The notes under the pieces were generated by a model, which saw nothing but the letters and a program-made list of their open reading frames with translations, was not told the origin of the DNA and did not search any database. A stretch of DNA of 64,000 nucleotides from JACVRW01 sp963812415 (lineage in GTDB: Bacteria > Actinomycetota > Thermoleophilia > Solirubrobacterales > Thermoleophilaceae), in the NCBI GenBank assembly GCA_963812415.1, contig CAWEVH010000043.1, positions 1-64,000 on the forward strand, written 5' to 3'. Each line of letters opens with the position of its first letter. Within the stretch, counting starts at the first letter, position 1. The translations under genes were made by a program, and so were the position numbers. Below, piece after piece: positions 36,498 to 44,920 of the stretch.

Positions 36498-36851
36498 ATG
36501 GCCATCGATCTGCAGCTGGCTCCGAAGACCAAGCGTCCCGCCGGCGAGCCGTGCTGCGAGCCGGTCGTCTACCCGGACGTCGAGCGCGAGCAGGCCGAGC
36601 AAGTGGCCGCGATCGCCAAGGCGCTCGCCGACCCCGTCCGCCTGCAGCTGGTGGACGTGCTGCGAAAGCACGCCGGCAAGGTCTGCGTCTGCGAGCTGGT
36701 GCCGCTGTTCGACCTCTCACAGCCGACCGTGTCGCACCATCTCAAGGTGCTTCGCGACGCCGGGCTGGTGGACAGCGAGCGCCGTGGGCTGTGGGCCTAC
36801 TACTACGTGATCCCCGACGCCCTGGAGGAACTGTCCGCATGGCTGAGCTGA
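36498..36851 (+). CDS. arsR: ArsR-family arsenic-responsive repressor
   Basis: 117 residues. The winged-helix core IAKALADPVRLQLVDVLRKH and LSQPTVSHHLKVLRDAGLVD is standard, and VCVCELVPLF carries the alpha-3 CxC(E)L arsenite-binding cysteines, with an extra CC pair near the N-terminus (PAGEPCCEPV). It should repress arsC and arsR-arsM until arsenite binds. The ATG at 36498 fits a leaderless start. The stop overlaps arsM by 13 nt. Confidence 0.93.
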   Translation: MAIDLQLAPKTKRPAGEPCCEPVVYPDVEREQAEQVAAIAKALADPVRLQLVDVLRKHAGKVCVCELVPLFDLSQPTVSHHLKVLRDAGLVDSERRGLWAYYYVIPDALEELSAWLS

Positions 36852-37630
36852 CCGACACTGACATCCGCGAGCGCGTCCGCGAGCGCTACGCCGCCGCGGC
36901 CATGGCAGTGGGCGAGAGCACCGGGTCCGGCTGTTGCGGAGCACCGGCCGCCATCGCCGGCTGCGGGCCGGACATCTCCTCGACCGACAAGCACGGGAGC
37001 GAGGTCTTCGGTGCAACCCTCTACGACGCTGCCGACAGCCCGGCGCTCAAGGCAGCCGTCGAGGCGTCGCTCGGCTGCGGTGTCCCCACCGCGGTCGCCG
37101 ACCTGCACGAAGGCGAGACAGTGCTCGACCTCGGCTCAGGTGCCGGTGCCGACGTACTCATCTCCGCCAACCGGGTCGGAGCGACCGGCAAGGCGATCGG
37201 GCTCGACATGACCGACGAGATGCTGGACCTCGCCCGCCGCAACGCGGCCGAAGCCGGCCTCGAGAACGTCGAGTTCCACCGGGGCTACATCGAGGACATC
37301 CCGCTTCCCGACGGCTCCGTGGACGTGGTCATCTCCAACTGCGTGATCAACCTCGCGGCAGACAAGAGCAAGGTGCTCGCGGAGGCCGCACGGGTGCTGC
37401 GCCCCGGCGGGCGCTTCGCCGTCTCCGACGTGATCGCCGACCCCAACATGGACCACGCGACCCGCAGCGACATGGAGCAGTGGACCGGGTGCGTCGCCGG
37501 CGCGCTCACACGCACCGAGTTCGAAGAGACCCTCGCCGAGGTCGGCCTGACCGAGATCGAGATCCACGAGACGCATCCGGTGCACGAGCACGCCAGCTCG
37601 GCGATCATACGAGCGCGCAAGCCGGCGTAG
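36839..37630 (+). CDS. arsM: Arsenite S-adenosylmethionine methyltransferase
   Basis: 263 residues. The SAM motif VLDLGSGAGADVLISANRVG and the ArsM cysteines (GSGCCGAPAA, SLGCGVP, VISNCVINLA, QWTGCVAGAL) are all present. It methylates trivalent arsenic to volatile or less toxic species. The ATG overlaps the end of arsR, so the two are translated together; with divergent arsC the cluster reduces arsenate and then methylates the arsenite. No arsenite efflux gene (acr3 or arsB) is present in the window. Confidence 0.92.
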   Translation: MAELTDTDIRERVRERYAAAAMAVGESTGSGCCGAPAAIAGCGPDISSTDKHGSEVFGATLYDAADSPALKAAVEASLGCGVPTAVADLHEGETVLDLGSGAGADVLISANRVGATGKAIGLDMTDEMLDLARRNAAEAGLENVEFHRGYIEDIPLPDGSVDVVISNCVINLAADKSKVLAEAARVLRPGGRFAVSDVIADPNMDHATRSDMEQWTGCVAGALTRTEFEETLAEVGLTEIEIHETHPVHEHASSAIIRARKPA

Positions 37631-37740
37631 CCGCTCCGCCGGCCGCTCACTCGATCTGGTTCGTCGCGCCCGAGTTGGGGAAGCCGCCAGGAGGCCGTGG
37701 ACCAGGTGTGGCCAGCGACGCAGGCGTTAGCCTGAGCGGT

Positions 37741-37758
37741 CCTGCCCAGCTAGGCAGG
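37741..37758 (+). promoter_or_regulatory. Leader hairpin before the 163-residue gene
   Basis: CCTGCC-CAGCTA-GGCAGG forms a perfect 6-bp stem about 27 nt before the ATG at 37786. A TAGCCT box (37728-37733) just upstream suggests a transcript whose leader begins with this hairpin. Confidence 0.4.
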
Positions 37759-37785
37759 GGCCACCGCAGACAAGGAGGGCGCCCG

Positions 37786-38277
37786 ATGACCACGAAGGCC
37801 GATTTCAGCGAGGAAGAGTGGGCTACCCTGGTGCGCTCGCCGATGGTGGCCGGCGCGGCGATCACGCTTGCCGACCCAGGCGGTCCGATCGAGGTCCTAA
37901 AGGAGACGTCCGCCGTCCTCAAGTTCGTCACCAGCACCTCGAGCGAGCAGCGCGACGATCTGGTGGGAGAGCTCGCACGCGAGCTGCGCGGGCTCGCCGA
38001 GCAGCGCCAGAACCCCCTCGGCGACTTCAAGCCCCGGGGCGCACTGGCCGGCAAGGAGATCGTCGACGAGATATCACGCGCCGACCAGATCGTCAGCGCG
38101 AAGGCGAGCCCCGAGGAGGCAGACGCGTTCCGCGCCTGGATCATGGAGTGCGCGCAAAGGGCTGCCGACGCCGCGAAGGAGGGCGGATTCATGGGCTTCC
38201 GCGCCGAGCGCGTGAGCCAGGGCGAGAAGGACATGCTCGCGCAGCTCCGCTCGGCGCTGGGCGTGAGCGGCGCCTGA
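37786..38277 (+). CDS. Uncharacterised helical protein
   Basis: 163 residues with strong Shine-Dalgarno AAGGAGGG. Mostly helical; the middle contains EQRDDLVGELARELRGLAEQ and the end has AFRAWIMECAQRAADAAKEG, then GFMGFRAERVSQGEKDMLAQ. The tail resembles small stress-linked proteins seen near other actinobacterial redox genes, but no family was recognised with confidence. It follows arsM by 155 bp and has its own likely promoter. Confidence 0.7.
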   Translation: MTTKADFSEEEWATLVRSPMVAGAAITLADPGGPIEVLKETSAVLKFVTSTSSEQRDDLVGELARELRGLAEQRQNPLGDFKPRGALAGKEIVDEISRADQIVSAKASPEEADAFRAWIMECAQRAADAAKEGGFMGFRAERVSQGEKDMLAQLRSALGVSGA

Positions 38278-38296
38278 GCGCGGCGAAAACGGAGCT

Positions 38297-38320
38297 GTCC
38301 CCGGGGTCACACCCAGGGAC
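38297..38320. terminator. Stem-loop between two plus-strand genes
   Basis: GTCCC (38297-38301) pairs with GGGAC (38316-38320), with an inner GGGT-CAC-ACCC hairpin. It follows the 163-residue gene and may end its transcript, though no T-run follows. Confidence 0.4.
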
Positions 38321-38389
38321 CTGCTGCCCCCTCTAGGAGCGGCCGACCCAAATCGCGCTGCCGGGGCCGTGCTGCGACACTCCGTCCGT

Positions 38390-38737
38390 ATGGCTGCCCG
38401 ACGCATCATGCCCTACCACGAGTCGCCGGACTTTGACGCCACGCGCAGCTTCTATACGAGGGTGCTCGGGCTCGAGGAGGGTAGCTTCGGCGGCGGTTAC
38501 ATCGGGTTTGGGTCTGGCTCGGCGCAGGTCGTCTTCGCGCCGCCAGGCGTGGAGCCGGTGCTGCCCGACATGGGGGTGGATGTCGAGTCGCGCGAAGCTG
38601 TCGATGCGGCCCACGCCGAAGCTGTCAAGGCCGGGCACGAGGTGATCTACGGTCCCGTGGACGAGTCGTGGGGCGTCCGTCGCTTCTTCGTTCGCGACCC
38701 ACACGGCGTCGTGATCAGCGTGCTGGCTCACGAGTGA
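38390..38737 (+). CDS. VOC/glyoxalase-fold protein
   Basis: 115 residues. ESPDFDATRSFYTRVLGLEE is the first VOC unit and VRRFFVRDPHGVVISVLAHE the last. The metal ligands of glyoxalase I are not all clear. Start taken at ATG 38390, 8 nt after a GACACT element; an upstream ATG at 38369 would add seven residues. Convergent with pdxH, stops 7 nt apart. Function unknown. Confidence 0.8.
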   Translation: MAARRIMPYHESPDFDATRSFYTRVLGLEEGSFGGGYIGFGSGSAQVVFAPPGVEPVLPDMGVDVESREAVDAAHAEAVKAGHEVIYGPVDESWGVRRFFVRDPHGVVISVLAHE

Positions 38738-38744
38738 TCTTGAG

Positions 38745-39371
38745 CTACGGCGCGAGCCGCTGCGGCGCCCGCCAGCCGCCGGCGCCGTCGGGCTCGTAGC
38801 GGAAGCGGTCGTGCAGCCGGTTGTCCCGGTGCTGCCAGAACTCCCAGGCCTCGGGAGCCAGGCGGTAGCCGCCCCAGTGCTCCCCGACCGGCAGCTCGCG
38901 CTCCGCGTACTCCCGGTCGAGCTCGGCCACTCGCTGCTCGAGCCAGCCGCGGTCCGCGATCGGCTTGCTCTGGGGCGAGGCGAGCGCGCTCAGCTGGCTC
39001 AGGCGCGGCCGGGCCTGCGCATAGGCCTCGGTCTCGGAGCGCTCGACACGCTCGACCGTGCCCTCGATTCGCACCTGGCGCCCGAGCTGCGGCCAGTAGA
39101 ACAGGAGCGCGGCCCTCGGGTTCGACTCGAGCTCGTCCGCCTTGCGGCTCTCGTAGTTGGTGAAGAACTGCAGCCCGCGCTCGGAGAAGCCCTTCAACAG
39201 GACCATGCGCGCCGAGGGGGTGCCGTCCGGGCCCGCGCTCGCGAGCGCCATCGCCTCGGGCTCGAAGACGCCGCCCGCACGGGCCTCCTCGAACCAGCCG
39301 GCGAACTGGGTGAGCGGATCCGGGTCCAGATCGGGCTCCGAGAGCGGCCTATCGCGCTGCGGGTCGGCCAT
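38745..39371 (-). CDS. pdxH: Pyridoxamine 5'-phosphate oxidase
   Basis: 208 residues, full length. Signature segments: PSARMVLLKGFSERGLQFFT, NYESRKADELESNPRAALLF, and the C-terminal FWQHRDNRLHDRFRYEPDG with the conserved RLHDR. It makes pyridoxal 5'-phosphate from pyridoxamine or pyridoxine phosphate using FMN and oxygen. The upstream membrane-protein gene ends 30 nt before the start. Confidence 0.95.
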   Translation of the reverse strand: MADPQRDRPLSEPDLDPDPLTQFAGWFEEARAGGVFEPEAMALASAGPDGTPSARMVLLKGFSERGLQFFTNYESRKADELESNPRAALLFYWPQLGRQVRIEGTVERVERSETEAYAQARPRLSQLSALASPQSKPIADRGWLEQRVAELDREYAERELPVGEHWGGYRLAPEAWEFWQHRDNRLHDRFRYEPDGAGGWRAPQRLAP

Positions 39372-39400
39372 GGTCGCCGCAGGCTTGCAGATCGCGCGCG

Positions 39401-40082
39401 TCAGGATCCGCCACAAGCGCGCGCCACGGCGACCACCGGGCGTCCGCTGAGCGATCCCTCGGCGGGCCGGCCGACGACCTTGCAGTAGCCGTAGCGACCC
39501 GTCTCGAAGTCGATCCGCAGGCGGTAGGGGTGGCCGATCACGCTCGCCTCGCTCGACTGGTTGCCGCCGAACTCCGCGGTGATGGCGAGGCAGGCGTAGC
39601 GCCCGTAGCGGCTCTCGAGGCTCCGATCGGCGCCCCTGCCGCCGACCGACCGCGGGTAGGGCTCGCACTCCACGCGCCGGATCGGGCCGCGCAGCTCGCC
39701 GGCCGCGACGCGCTCGCGGGCATCGGCACCGACTGAGACGGCTGCGGCGTCGAGCAGCCGGCCGCGGCCCGGCACGTCCGTGGCCGGCGCCCCGGTGGCG
39801 AAGCGCGCTCGCTGCTCGCGGCGGATCTCCGCCTCGCGCTCGGCCCGGGCGCTCTCGAGCGCGCTGCGCCTCGGCCTGCGCGCGGCGGTCCTTCGTCTCG
39901 TCGATGCCAGGGGCGAGCGCCAACACCAGGGCGACGATCACGAACGGCAGCAAGGCGACCACGACCTTCCCCGCGCGAGGCAGGCGGCGCCACACCCACG
40001 CCGGGATGCGAGGAATGGAGGGGAACGGCTCGTAGCGCTCCTCCTGCCGCTCGCGCGGCACCGCGAAAGGATTGTCGGCCAT
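39401..40082 (-). CDS. Single-TM protein with extracytoplasmic domain (frameshifted)
   Basis: The N-terminus MADNPFAVPRERQEERYEPF is cytosolic and proline-rich. One membrane segment follows (VVVALLPFVIVALVLALAP), then a coiled-coil-like stretch with a one-base shift near 39868, then a globular domain ending GSLSGRPVVAVARACGG. Cysteines in RRVECEPYP, GRYACLAITA, YGYCKVVG and ARACGG may pair outside the cell. No family recognised. The ATG lies 8 nt after TATGCT and is divergent from marR, the two sharing one -10 box. Confidence 0.65.
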
Positions 40083-40089
40083 TTCGCGG

Positions 40090-40096
40090 TAGCATA
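40090..40096. promoter_or_regulatory. Symmetric bidirectional -10 box (TAGCATA)
   Basis: TAGCAT on the plus strand (40090-40095) stands 6 nt before the marR ATG. The same bases give TATGCT on the minus strand (40096-40091), 8 nt before the ATG of the divergent membrane-protein gene. Confidence 0.6.
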
Positions 40097-40101
40097 CATG
40101 C

Positions 40102-40681
40102 ATGAGTCATACATTGGCCCTGAGCGACGGGCCGCCGGTCAGGGGGGAGCCGGCCCGCGAGGCCAACCTGCTCGGCACGCTCTCGCTCGCGGTGAGTGAG
40201 CGAGTCGACGAGGCGGTCGAGGATGCCGCCGGGCACGGAGGCGCGGCGCCGGCCGCGCTGTCGGCGCTCGCGACCTATCTCGACGGCTCGTCGATCGACG
40301 CGCTGCGGCGGGCGCTCGGGCTCACGCACTCGGCCGCCGTCCGGCTGGCGGACAGGCTCTCGGAGGCCGGCCTCGTGAAGCGCGCGCCCGGCGCTTGACG
40401 GCCGTTCGGTCTCGATCCGGCTGACCGACGGCGGGAGCGCCGTGGCGGCCCGCATCCAGACGGCACGCGAGGCGACGCTCCGCGAAGTTCTGGCTCCGCT
40501 CAGCCAGGCGGAGCGCGCCGAGCTCACGCGCCTGCACGAGAAGCTCCTGGACGGCATCGTCGACGGCCGCGAGGCGGCTCGGCACGTGTGCCGGCTCTGC
40601 GACGCCGACGCGTGCGGGCACGCCGTGGGACGCTGCCCGGTCACGCGGGCGGCCGACCGCGCCGAGGCCGCTGTCGGCTGA
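40102..40681 (+). CDS. MarR-family regulator with cysteine-rich tail (frameshifted)
   Basis: The HTH region reads SIDALRRALGLTHSAAVRLA then DRLSEAGLVKRAPG. One extra T near 40397 creates a stop; the other frame continues RSVSIRLTDGGSAVAARIQT and a C-terminal cysteine cluster, VCRLCDADACGHAVGRCPV. About 192 residues when joined. The tail of four cysteines is common in MarR proteins that sense oxidants or metals. It is divergent from the single-TM protein and may control the shared promoter. Confidence 0.75.
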
Positions 40682-40818
40682 GCTCCCGAAGAGGACGGCG
40701 CAATCGCGCGCTGGGATCGGCTCGAGGCGGAGCTTGTGGGCTGAACCGCGGCTTGAGTTTCCATAACCGCCGTTATCGAGCGTTGCCTGGCGGCGCCCCA
40801 GTCGCTACGTTGCGCGGC

Positions 40819-41745
40819 ATGCGTTCGCCACGGATCCGTCTCGCCCTCCTGCTCGCCCTCGTCGTCGCGCTGCTCGTGCCCGCGCCGGCGCTGGCCCAGA
40901 ACCAGGGCTCGCCATGCCCGTCGACCTTCGACGTCCTCCACGACGATCAGATCGGCCGGCTCCAGCTCGTGGCGGGTCCGTACACGATCAGCGTGCGCGG
41001 CGGTCTCAGCTGCGCCGCGGCATCCGACCTGTTCCGGCAGTTCCTCGAGGACTGGGACGGGCGCCTGCCGCGTCCCTGGGTGCTCGACGTTGCCACGGCG
41101 ACGTTCACCCGCGGGACCGGAGGCCTGGTCGGCTTCAGCGTCGCGCGGGCGGGCGGCCACGGCGGAGGCGGCGGAGGCGGCCACTACGGCCGGCTCGCCT
41201 GCCCGTCCTACTTCACTGTGCTGCACAACGACAGCATCGGCAACTTCCAGATCCCACGAGGCCCCTACCGCATCACCCTGCTGTCGGCAGGGAACATCAG
41301 CTGCGCGCGCGCCTCGGCGCTGTTCGCGCGGTTCCTCCAGGACTTCGACGGCGTGCTGCCGCGGCCCTGGCTCCTCGACTCTCTCACGGGCACCTTCAGG
41401 AGGGGCGCCCGCGACGTGGGCTTCCGCGTCAAGCCGTGGAACAGCCCCGTGCCGCCGAACCGCGGAGGCGGGAACCACCCGAGCGACGGTTCGCGCTGTC
41501 CCGGCACGTTCCGCGTGCTGAACAACGACCGGATCGGCGCGCTTCGCCTGCCCAAGGGGCCCTACTACGTCACCGTCCTGCGGGGTGCGAACCTCAGCTG
41601 CCAGGGAGCCTCGCGGCTGTTCGCGCAGTTCCTCCAGAACTTCGACGGGGTGCTTCCCTCCCCATGGCGACTGAACGTCAGCACGGCGACGTTCACCCGG
41701 GGACGCGGCAGCAGCACCGGCTTCCGGGTCAAGCCCGCCCCGTAG
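40819..41745 (+). CDS. Secreted protein with three about 77-residue repeats
   Basis: 308 residues. Signal peptide (IRLALLLALVVALLVPAPAL, cleavage near ALA-Q27). Three repeats follow at about residues 33-108, 128-204 and 227-304. Each begins C-P-x-(T/Y)-F-x-V-L-x-(D/N)-D-x-I-G, contains GPY, L/I-S-C and LFxxFL, and ends in a P-W-x-L...TxTFxRG...GF-x-V block. Each repeat has exactly two cysteines (33/65, 128/162, 227/261), so one disulfide per unit is likely. A glycine-histidine linker separates repeats 1 and 2. ATG 7 nt after TACGTT. No known family recognised. Confidence 0.75.
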   Translation: MRSPRIRLALLLALVVALLVPAPALAQNQGSPCPSTFDVLHDDQIGRLQLVAGPYTISVRGGLSCAAASDLFRQFLEDWDGRLPRPWVLDVATATFTRGTGGLVGFSVARAGGHGGGGGGGHYGRLACPSYFTVLHNDSIGNFQIPRGPYRITLLSAGNISCARASALFARFLQDFDGVLPRPWLLDSLTGTFRRGARDVGFRVKPWNSPVPPNRGGGNHPSDGSRCPGTFRVLNNDRIGALRLPKGPYYVTVLRGANLSCQGASRLFAQFLQNFDGVLPSPWRLNVSTATFTRGRGSSTGFRVKPAP

Positions 41746-41795
41746 GAACGGCCGCTGGGGGTAGCGCGGCCGCCTCGCCGGGCATACTGCGAGGA

Positions 41796-42494
41796 ATGTC
41801 CGAGTCCGAGACGCCCGAGATCCAGACATCGCGCTTTCGCCGCAGCGCCGCCGAGAGCATCCGTGAGCGCAGCTTCCCGGCGGCCGTGCGCGGCTACGAC
41901 CGTCGAGCCGTGGACGAGTTCATGGAGGAGATGCTCGAGGTCGTGACCGAGCTCGAGGCGCGCCAGTCACGCGAGGCGGTCGTTCAGCGCGCGCTCGACG
42001 AGGTCGGCGAGGAGACCGCCGGCATCCTCCAGCGCGCGCACGAGACCGCCGACGAGATCGCGGCCCGCTCGCGCGCTCAGGCGGAGGGGCGCATCCAGCG
42101 CGCGGAGCGGGAGGCGGACATCATCCGCCGCCAGGCCGACGAGTTCTCGGAGAAGGTGATCGTCGACACGCGCCTCCTTTGGGAGGAGCGCCAGCGGCTG
42201 ATCGAGGACATCCGCCAGCTGGCCGACGAGGTGCTGGCCACGGCGGACGACGCGATGGAGCGCGTCACGCCCCCCGAGCCGATCGCGGAGGAGCCCGTAA
42301 CCCCGCAGGAGCCGCTGAGCCTGCAGCCGGCCGCCGACGACCTGCCCACGGAGGCTCACGACACCCCGACAGAGGTGCACGACCCGCCGACGGCCGAGGT
42401 CGAGCTCGACGTGCTGGAGGGCGGCGGCGCGCCCGAGGAGGCCCCCGAGGAGGACGAGCCCGACTCGGAGACCGAGTCGAGCGACCGTCCCTAG
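41796..42494 (+). CDS. DivIVA-like coiled-coil protein
   Basis: 232 residues. The N-terminal FPAAVRGYDRRAVDEFMEEM is the DivIVA membrane-binding type motif. A long coiled coil follows (AEGRIQRAEREADIIRRQAD), and the last 75 residues are acidic and proline-rich, with two similar PTEAHDTP/PTEVHDPP units. It probably marks poles or division sites or organises cell-wall growth. ATG 7 nt after CATACT. Distant from the dcw cluster. Confidence 0.75.
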   Translation: MSESETPEIQTSRFRRSAAESIRERSFPAAVRGYDRRAVDEFMEEMLEVVTELEARQSREAVVQRALDEVGEETAGILQRAHETADEIAARSRAQAEGRIQRAEREADIIRRQADEFSEKVIVDTRLLWEERQRLIEDIRQLADEVLATADDAMERVTPPEPIAEEPVTPQEPLSLQPAADDLPTEAHDTPTEVHDPPTAEVELDVLEGGGAPEEAPEEDEPDSETESSDRP

Positions 42495-42500
42495 AGGGTC

Positions 42501-42744
42501 CTAGAGCGGCGTCTTGTCGCGCGCGCGGCGGCCGGTGGAGGCGCTCTTGTTCGTCGCCTTGCGCGAGGTTCCGAACGACTTCGAGAACAGCTTGCCGATC
42601 GGGCCTGGCGCCTTGCCGCCCGCCCGCTGTCCCACGCCGAGACTCGCGATCAACCCCACGCTGCGGCCCGTGGGAGAGCCTCGGCACGAGGAAGCCCAGG
42701 ATGAGCAGGATGATGCAGATGCCGATGATGATCCCGATGGTCAT
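42501..42744 (-). CDS. Small membrane protein with basic tail (frameshifted)
   Basis: A single N-terminal membrane segment (MTIGIIIGICIILLILGFLV) is followed by a lysine- and arginine-rich tail: after a one-base shift near 42672 it reads LFSKSFGTSRKATNKSASTG and ends RARDKTPL. About 81 residues when joined. The ATG lies 6 nt after TACAGG. Function unknown; the opposite-strand frames here look like shadows. Confidence 0.5.
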
Positions 42745-42829
42745 GCGTCCCCTGTACCCCCTCCGGACCGGCGCGCAAACGGGCTTTCCGTCGCGTGTTC
42801 GGCCGGCCGTCTGGCACACTCCCTGACCC

Positions 42830-43432
42830 GTGCCCAAGCAGAAGCAGATCAAGATGCAGATGCAGGTCGGGGCGCTCGCCGCGATCCCGCAGCTCGAGTC
42901 GCGGACCGACGAGCAGCTGCAGAGCGAGTCCAAGCACCGCGTGGCCGCCAAGGCGATCCTCGGCGCCCGCGCGGCCGAGCGCTACGACGTGAAGGCTGCG
43001 CGCGCCTACTTCAACGAGGCGTTGGCCGGCTGCCACCCGCAGGAGCGCCCGGCGCTGCGACAGATGATGAAGGCGTCGCTTGCGCTCGCCGAGCGCAGGC
43101 CCGACGAGCTCAAGGACGCCATGGAGCGCCTCGGGCAGCAGGCGCCGTCGGGGCGCCAGCTCTTCATGCTCCGCATGATGGGGCTGCTGATCCCGCCCCA
43201 GAGCGCGGGGATCGTCGCGCGCATCCGGGGCATCGTGCTCTTGATCCTGCTCGTGATCGTGCTGCTGGCGATCGGCTTCGGGCTGGTCAAGTTGATCGCG
43301 CTGCCGTTCGGCGGCCTCGGCACCGGCAGCTCGGTGTTCTTCGGCTTCCTGCTGGTCGTGATCGCGATCGGCGTGCTCGTGATCCTGGGCAGGCGAAGGC
43401 AGGCGCGCGCCCAGGCGGCGCGCGGCGGGTAG
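42830..43432 (+). CDS. Two-TM protein with helical cytosolic domain
   Basis: 200 residues. A soluble helical N-terminal half (MPKQKQIKMQMQVGALAAIP; ARAYFNEALAGCHPQERPAL) is TPR-like and is followed by two membrane segments (RGIVLLILLVIVLLAIGFGL; VFFGFLLVVIAIGVLVILG) and a basic tail. The stop TAG touches the stop of the convergent thioredoxin gene with no gap. Start GTG. Family not recognised. Confidence 0.7.
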   Translation: MPKQKQIKMQMQVGALAAIPQLESRTDEQLQSESKHRVAAKAILGARAAERYDVKAARAYFNEALAGCHPQERPALRQMMKASLALAERRPDELKDAMERLGQQAPSGRQLFMLRMMGLLIPPQSAGIVARIRGIVLLILLVIVLLAIGFGLVKLIALPFGGLGTGSSVFFGFLLVVIAIGVLVILGRRRQARAQAARGG

Positions 43433-44189
43433 TTAGTTCAGCGCCGCTGAGAGCCGCCGCCGGTGCTCGCGCGCGAGCGGGTGGTCCGCGCCGAGCTCGG
43501 TGAAGATCGCGACCATCACGCGCCGGATGGCATCCTGGCGGTCGACCGCGCCGGGCAGCGCCGCCTGGAGGCCCTCGAGGGCGGTGCCGGGGTCGCCCGC
43601 GTCCCAGGCCTCGAGCGCGGGCCTCAGGTTCTCGTCGTCGGCGAGCTCCGCGCGCGCCAGCAGGCCCTCGGCCACGAAGTCGCCGGCCGCGCCCTCGAGC
43701 ACTTCCACGGCCTGGCTCGTGTCGCCCCTCGCCAGCAGCAGCCGGCCGAGCTCGCGGCGCGCCGTCGGATGACCCGGCTCGAGCTCGAGCGCGCGCCGGA
43801 GCGCCTGCTCGTCGCCGCCCGCCGCCAGCTCGTCCGCCTCGGAGGGCACCAGCCCGTCGAAGAAGCGCGCCACCTCGGCCGGCGGGAGCGCGCCCGGTGA
43901 ACTCGGCGGCCACGCGGCCGTCGCGGAACGCCTTGACGGCCGGGATGCCCTGGATGCGGAAGGCGGCCTGGAGCCGCGGGTTCGCGTCGACGTCGACCTT
44001 CGCGAGCTCGACCCTGCCCGCCCGCTCGGCCACGGCGCGCTCGAGCACCGGGGTGAGCTGCCGGCACGGGCCACACCACTCGGCCCAGAAGTCGACCACC
44101 ACCGGCAGCTCGCGTGAGCGCTCGAGCACGCGCTGGTCGAAGTCCGCCTCGCCGACGTCGAAGACGGCGGGCGCCGGCTCAGGACTCAC
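43433..44189 (-). CDS. Thioredoxin-TPR fusion (CnoX/YbbN-like, frameshifted)
   Basis: The N-terminal thioredoxin domain has VVVDFWAEWCGPCRQLTPVL with an intact WCGPC site, and GIPAVKAFRDGRVAAEFTG. A shift near 43895 leads into a TPR region: DELAAGGDEQALRRALELEP, ARRELGRLLLARGDTSQAVE, and ending HPLAREHRRRLSAALN. This layout is that of CnoX/YbbN chaperone-like proteins that guard client proteins during oxidative stress. The GTG start overlaps the end of the cyclophilin gene by 11 bp. Confidence 0.82.
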
Positions 44190-44901
44190 GAACCTTCATC
44201 CCCTCGATGACCACCGGCCTGAGCGGGGTGCCGGCCTCGCCGCTCGCCGCGTCGCCGAGCTCGCCGATGGCGAGCACCACGTCGAGGCCGTCGGTGACCT
44301 TCCCGAGCAGCGCGTAGTCCGGCGGCAGCCCGGCGTCCGAGGCGGTGACGATGTAGAACTGACTGCCCGACGTGCCGGGCGCCTCGGCGCCTGTCTTGGC
44401 CATCGCGACCACGCCCTCGGTATAGGCGGCGTCGGATGGTGGGGTGTCGACCACCGAGTAGCCCGGCCCGCCGGTGCCGGTGCCGGTGGGATCGCCCCCC
44501 TGGATCACGAAGCCCGGGACGATGCGGTGGAAGGTCGTGCCGTCGTAGAACCCGCTCCGGGCCAGCGACACGAACGACGCGGTCGTGTTCGGCGAGGTCT
44601 TCGGGTCGAGCTCGATGGTGATCTCGCCGCAGCTGGTGGTCATGTCGACCTCCCAGGTCTTCGCGGGGTCGAGCTTCAGTTGGGGCTTCTCGGCGCCGCC
44701 GTCGGGCTTCGGCTTGGGCGCCTTGACCTTCTTGCAGGTGGCGCCCTCGGTCTGTTCCTCGGCCTTCGGCTTCGCTGTGCGCTCGGTCTCGGCGGAGGCC
44801 TCGCCGGAGCCCGATCCGCCATCCGATCCAGAGTCGTCGTCGCCGCAGGCGGCGAGCGTCAACGCGACCAGGCAGAGAGCCAGGGAGAGCACGCGAGCCA
44901 C
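44179..44901 (-). CDS. Cyclophilin-type peptidylprolyl isomerase lipoprotein
   Basis: 240 residues from the GTG at 44901. A lipoprotein signal with lipobox LTLAAC is followed by a Gly/Ser/Lys-rich linker (about residues 24-65) and a cyclophilin domain: FYDGTTFHRIVPGFVIQGGD and SGSQFYIVTA. It probably folds secreted proteins at the outer face of the membrane. An upstream GTG-less extension to 44931 was rejected because 44901 lies 8 nt after TAGCCT. Confidence 0.88.
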   Translation of the reverse strand: MARVLSLALCLVALTLAACGDDDSGSDGGSGSGEASAETERTAKPKAEEQTEGATCKKVKAPKPKPDGGAEKPQLKLDPAKTWEVDMTTSCGEITIELDPKTSPNTTASFVSLARSGFYDGTTFHRIVPGFVIQGGDPTGTGTGGPGYSVVDTPPSDAAYTEGVVAMAKTGAEAPGTSGSQFYIVTASDAGLPPDYALLGKVTDGLDVVLAIGELGDAASGEAGTPLRPVVIEGMKVRES

Positions 44902-44908
44902 GCCGTCG

Positions 44909-44915
44909 TAGGCTA
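44909..44915. promoter_or_regulatory. Symmetric bidirectional -10 box (TAGGCTA)
   Basis: TAGGCT on the plus strand (44909-44914) stands 6 nt before the HAD GTG. TAGCCT on the minus strand (44915-44910) stands 8 nt before the cyclophilin GTG. Confidence 0.6.
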
Positions 44916-44920
44916 GCGAC

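Noticed and set aside
40819..41745. Repeat units as a CRISPR-like array
   Set aside because: The repeats are coding, about 230-300 bp apart, and conserved at protein level rather than DNA level.
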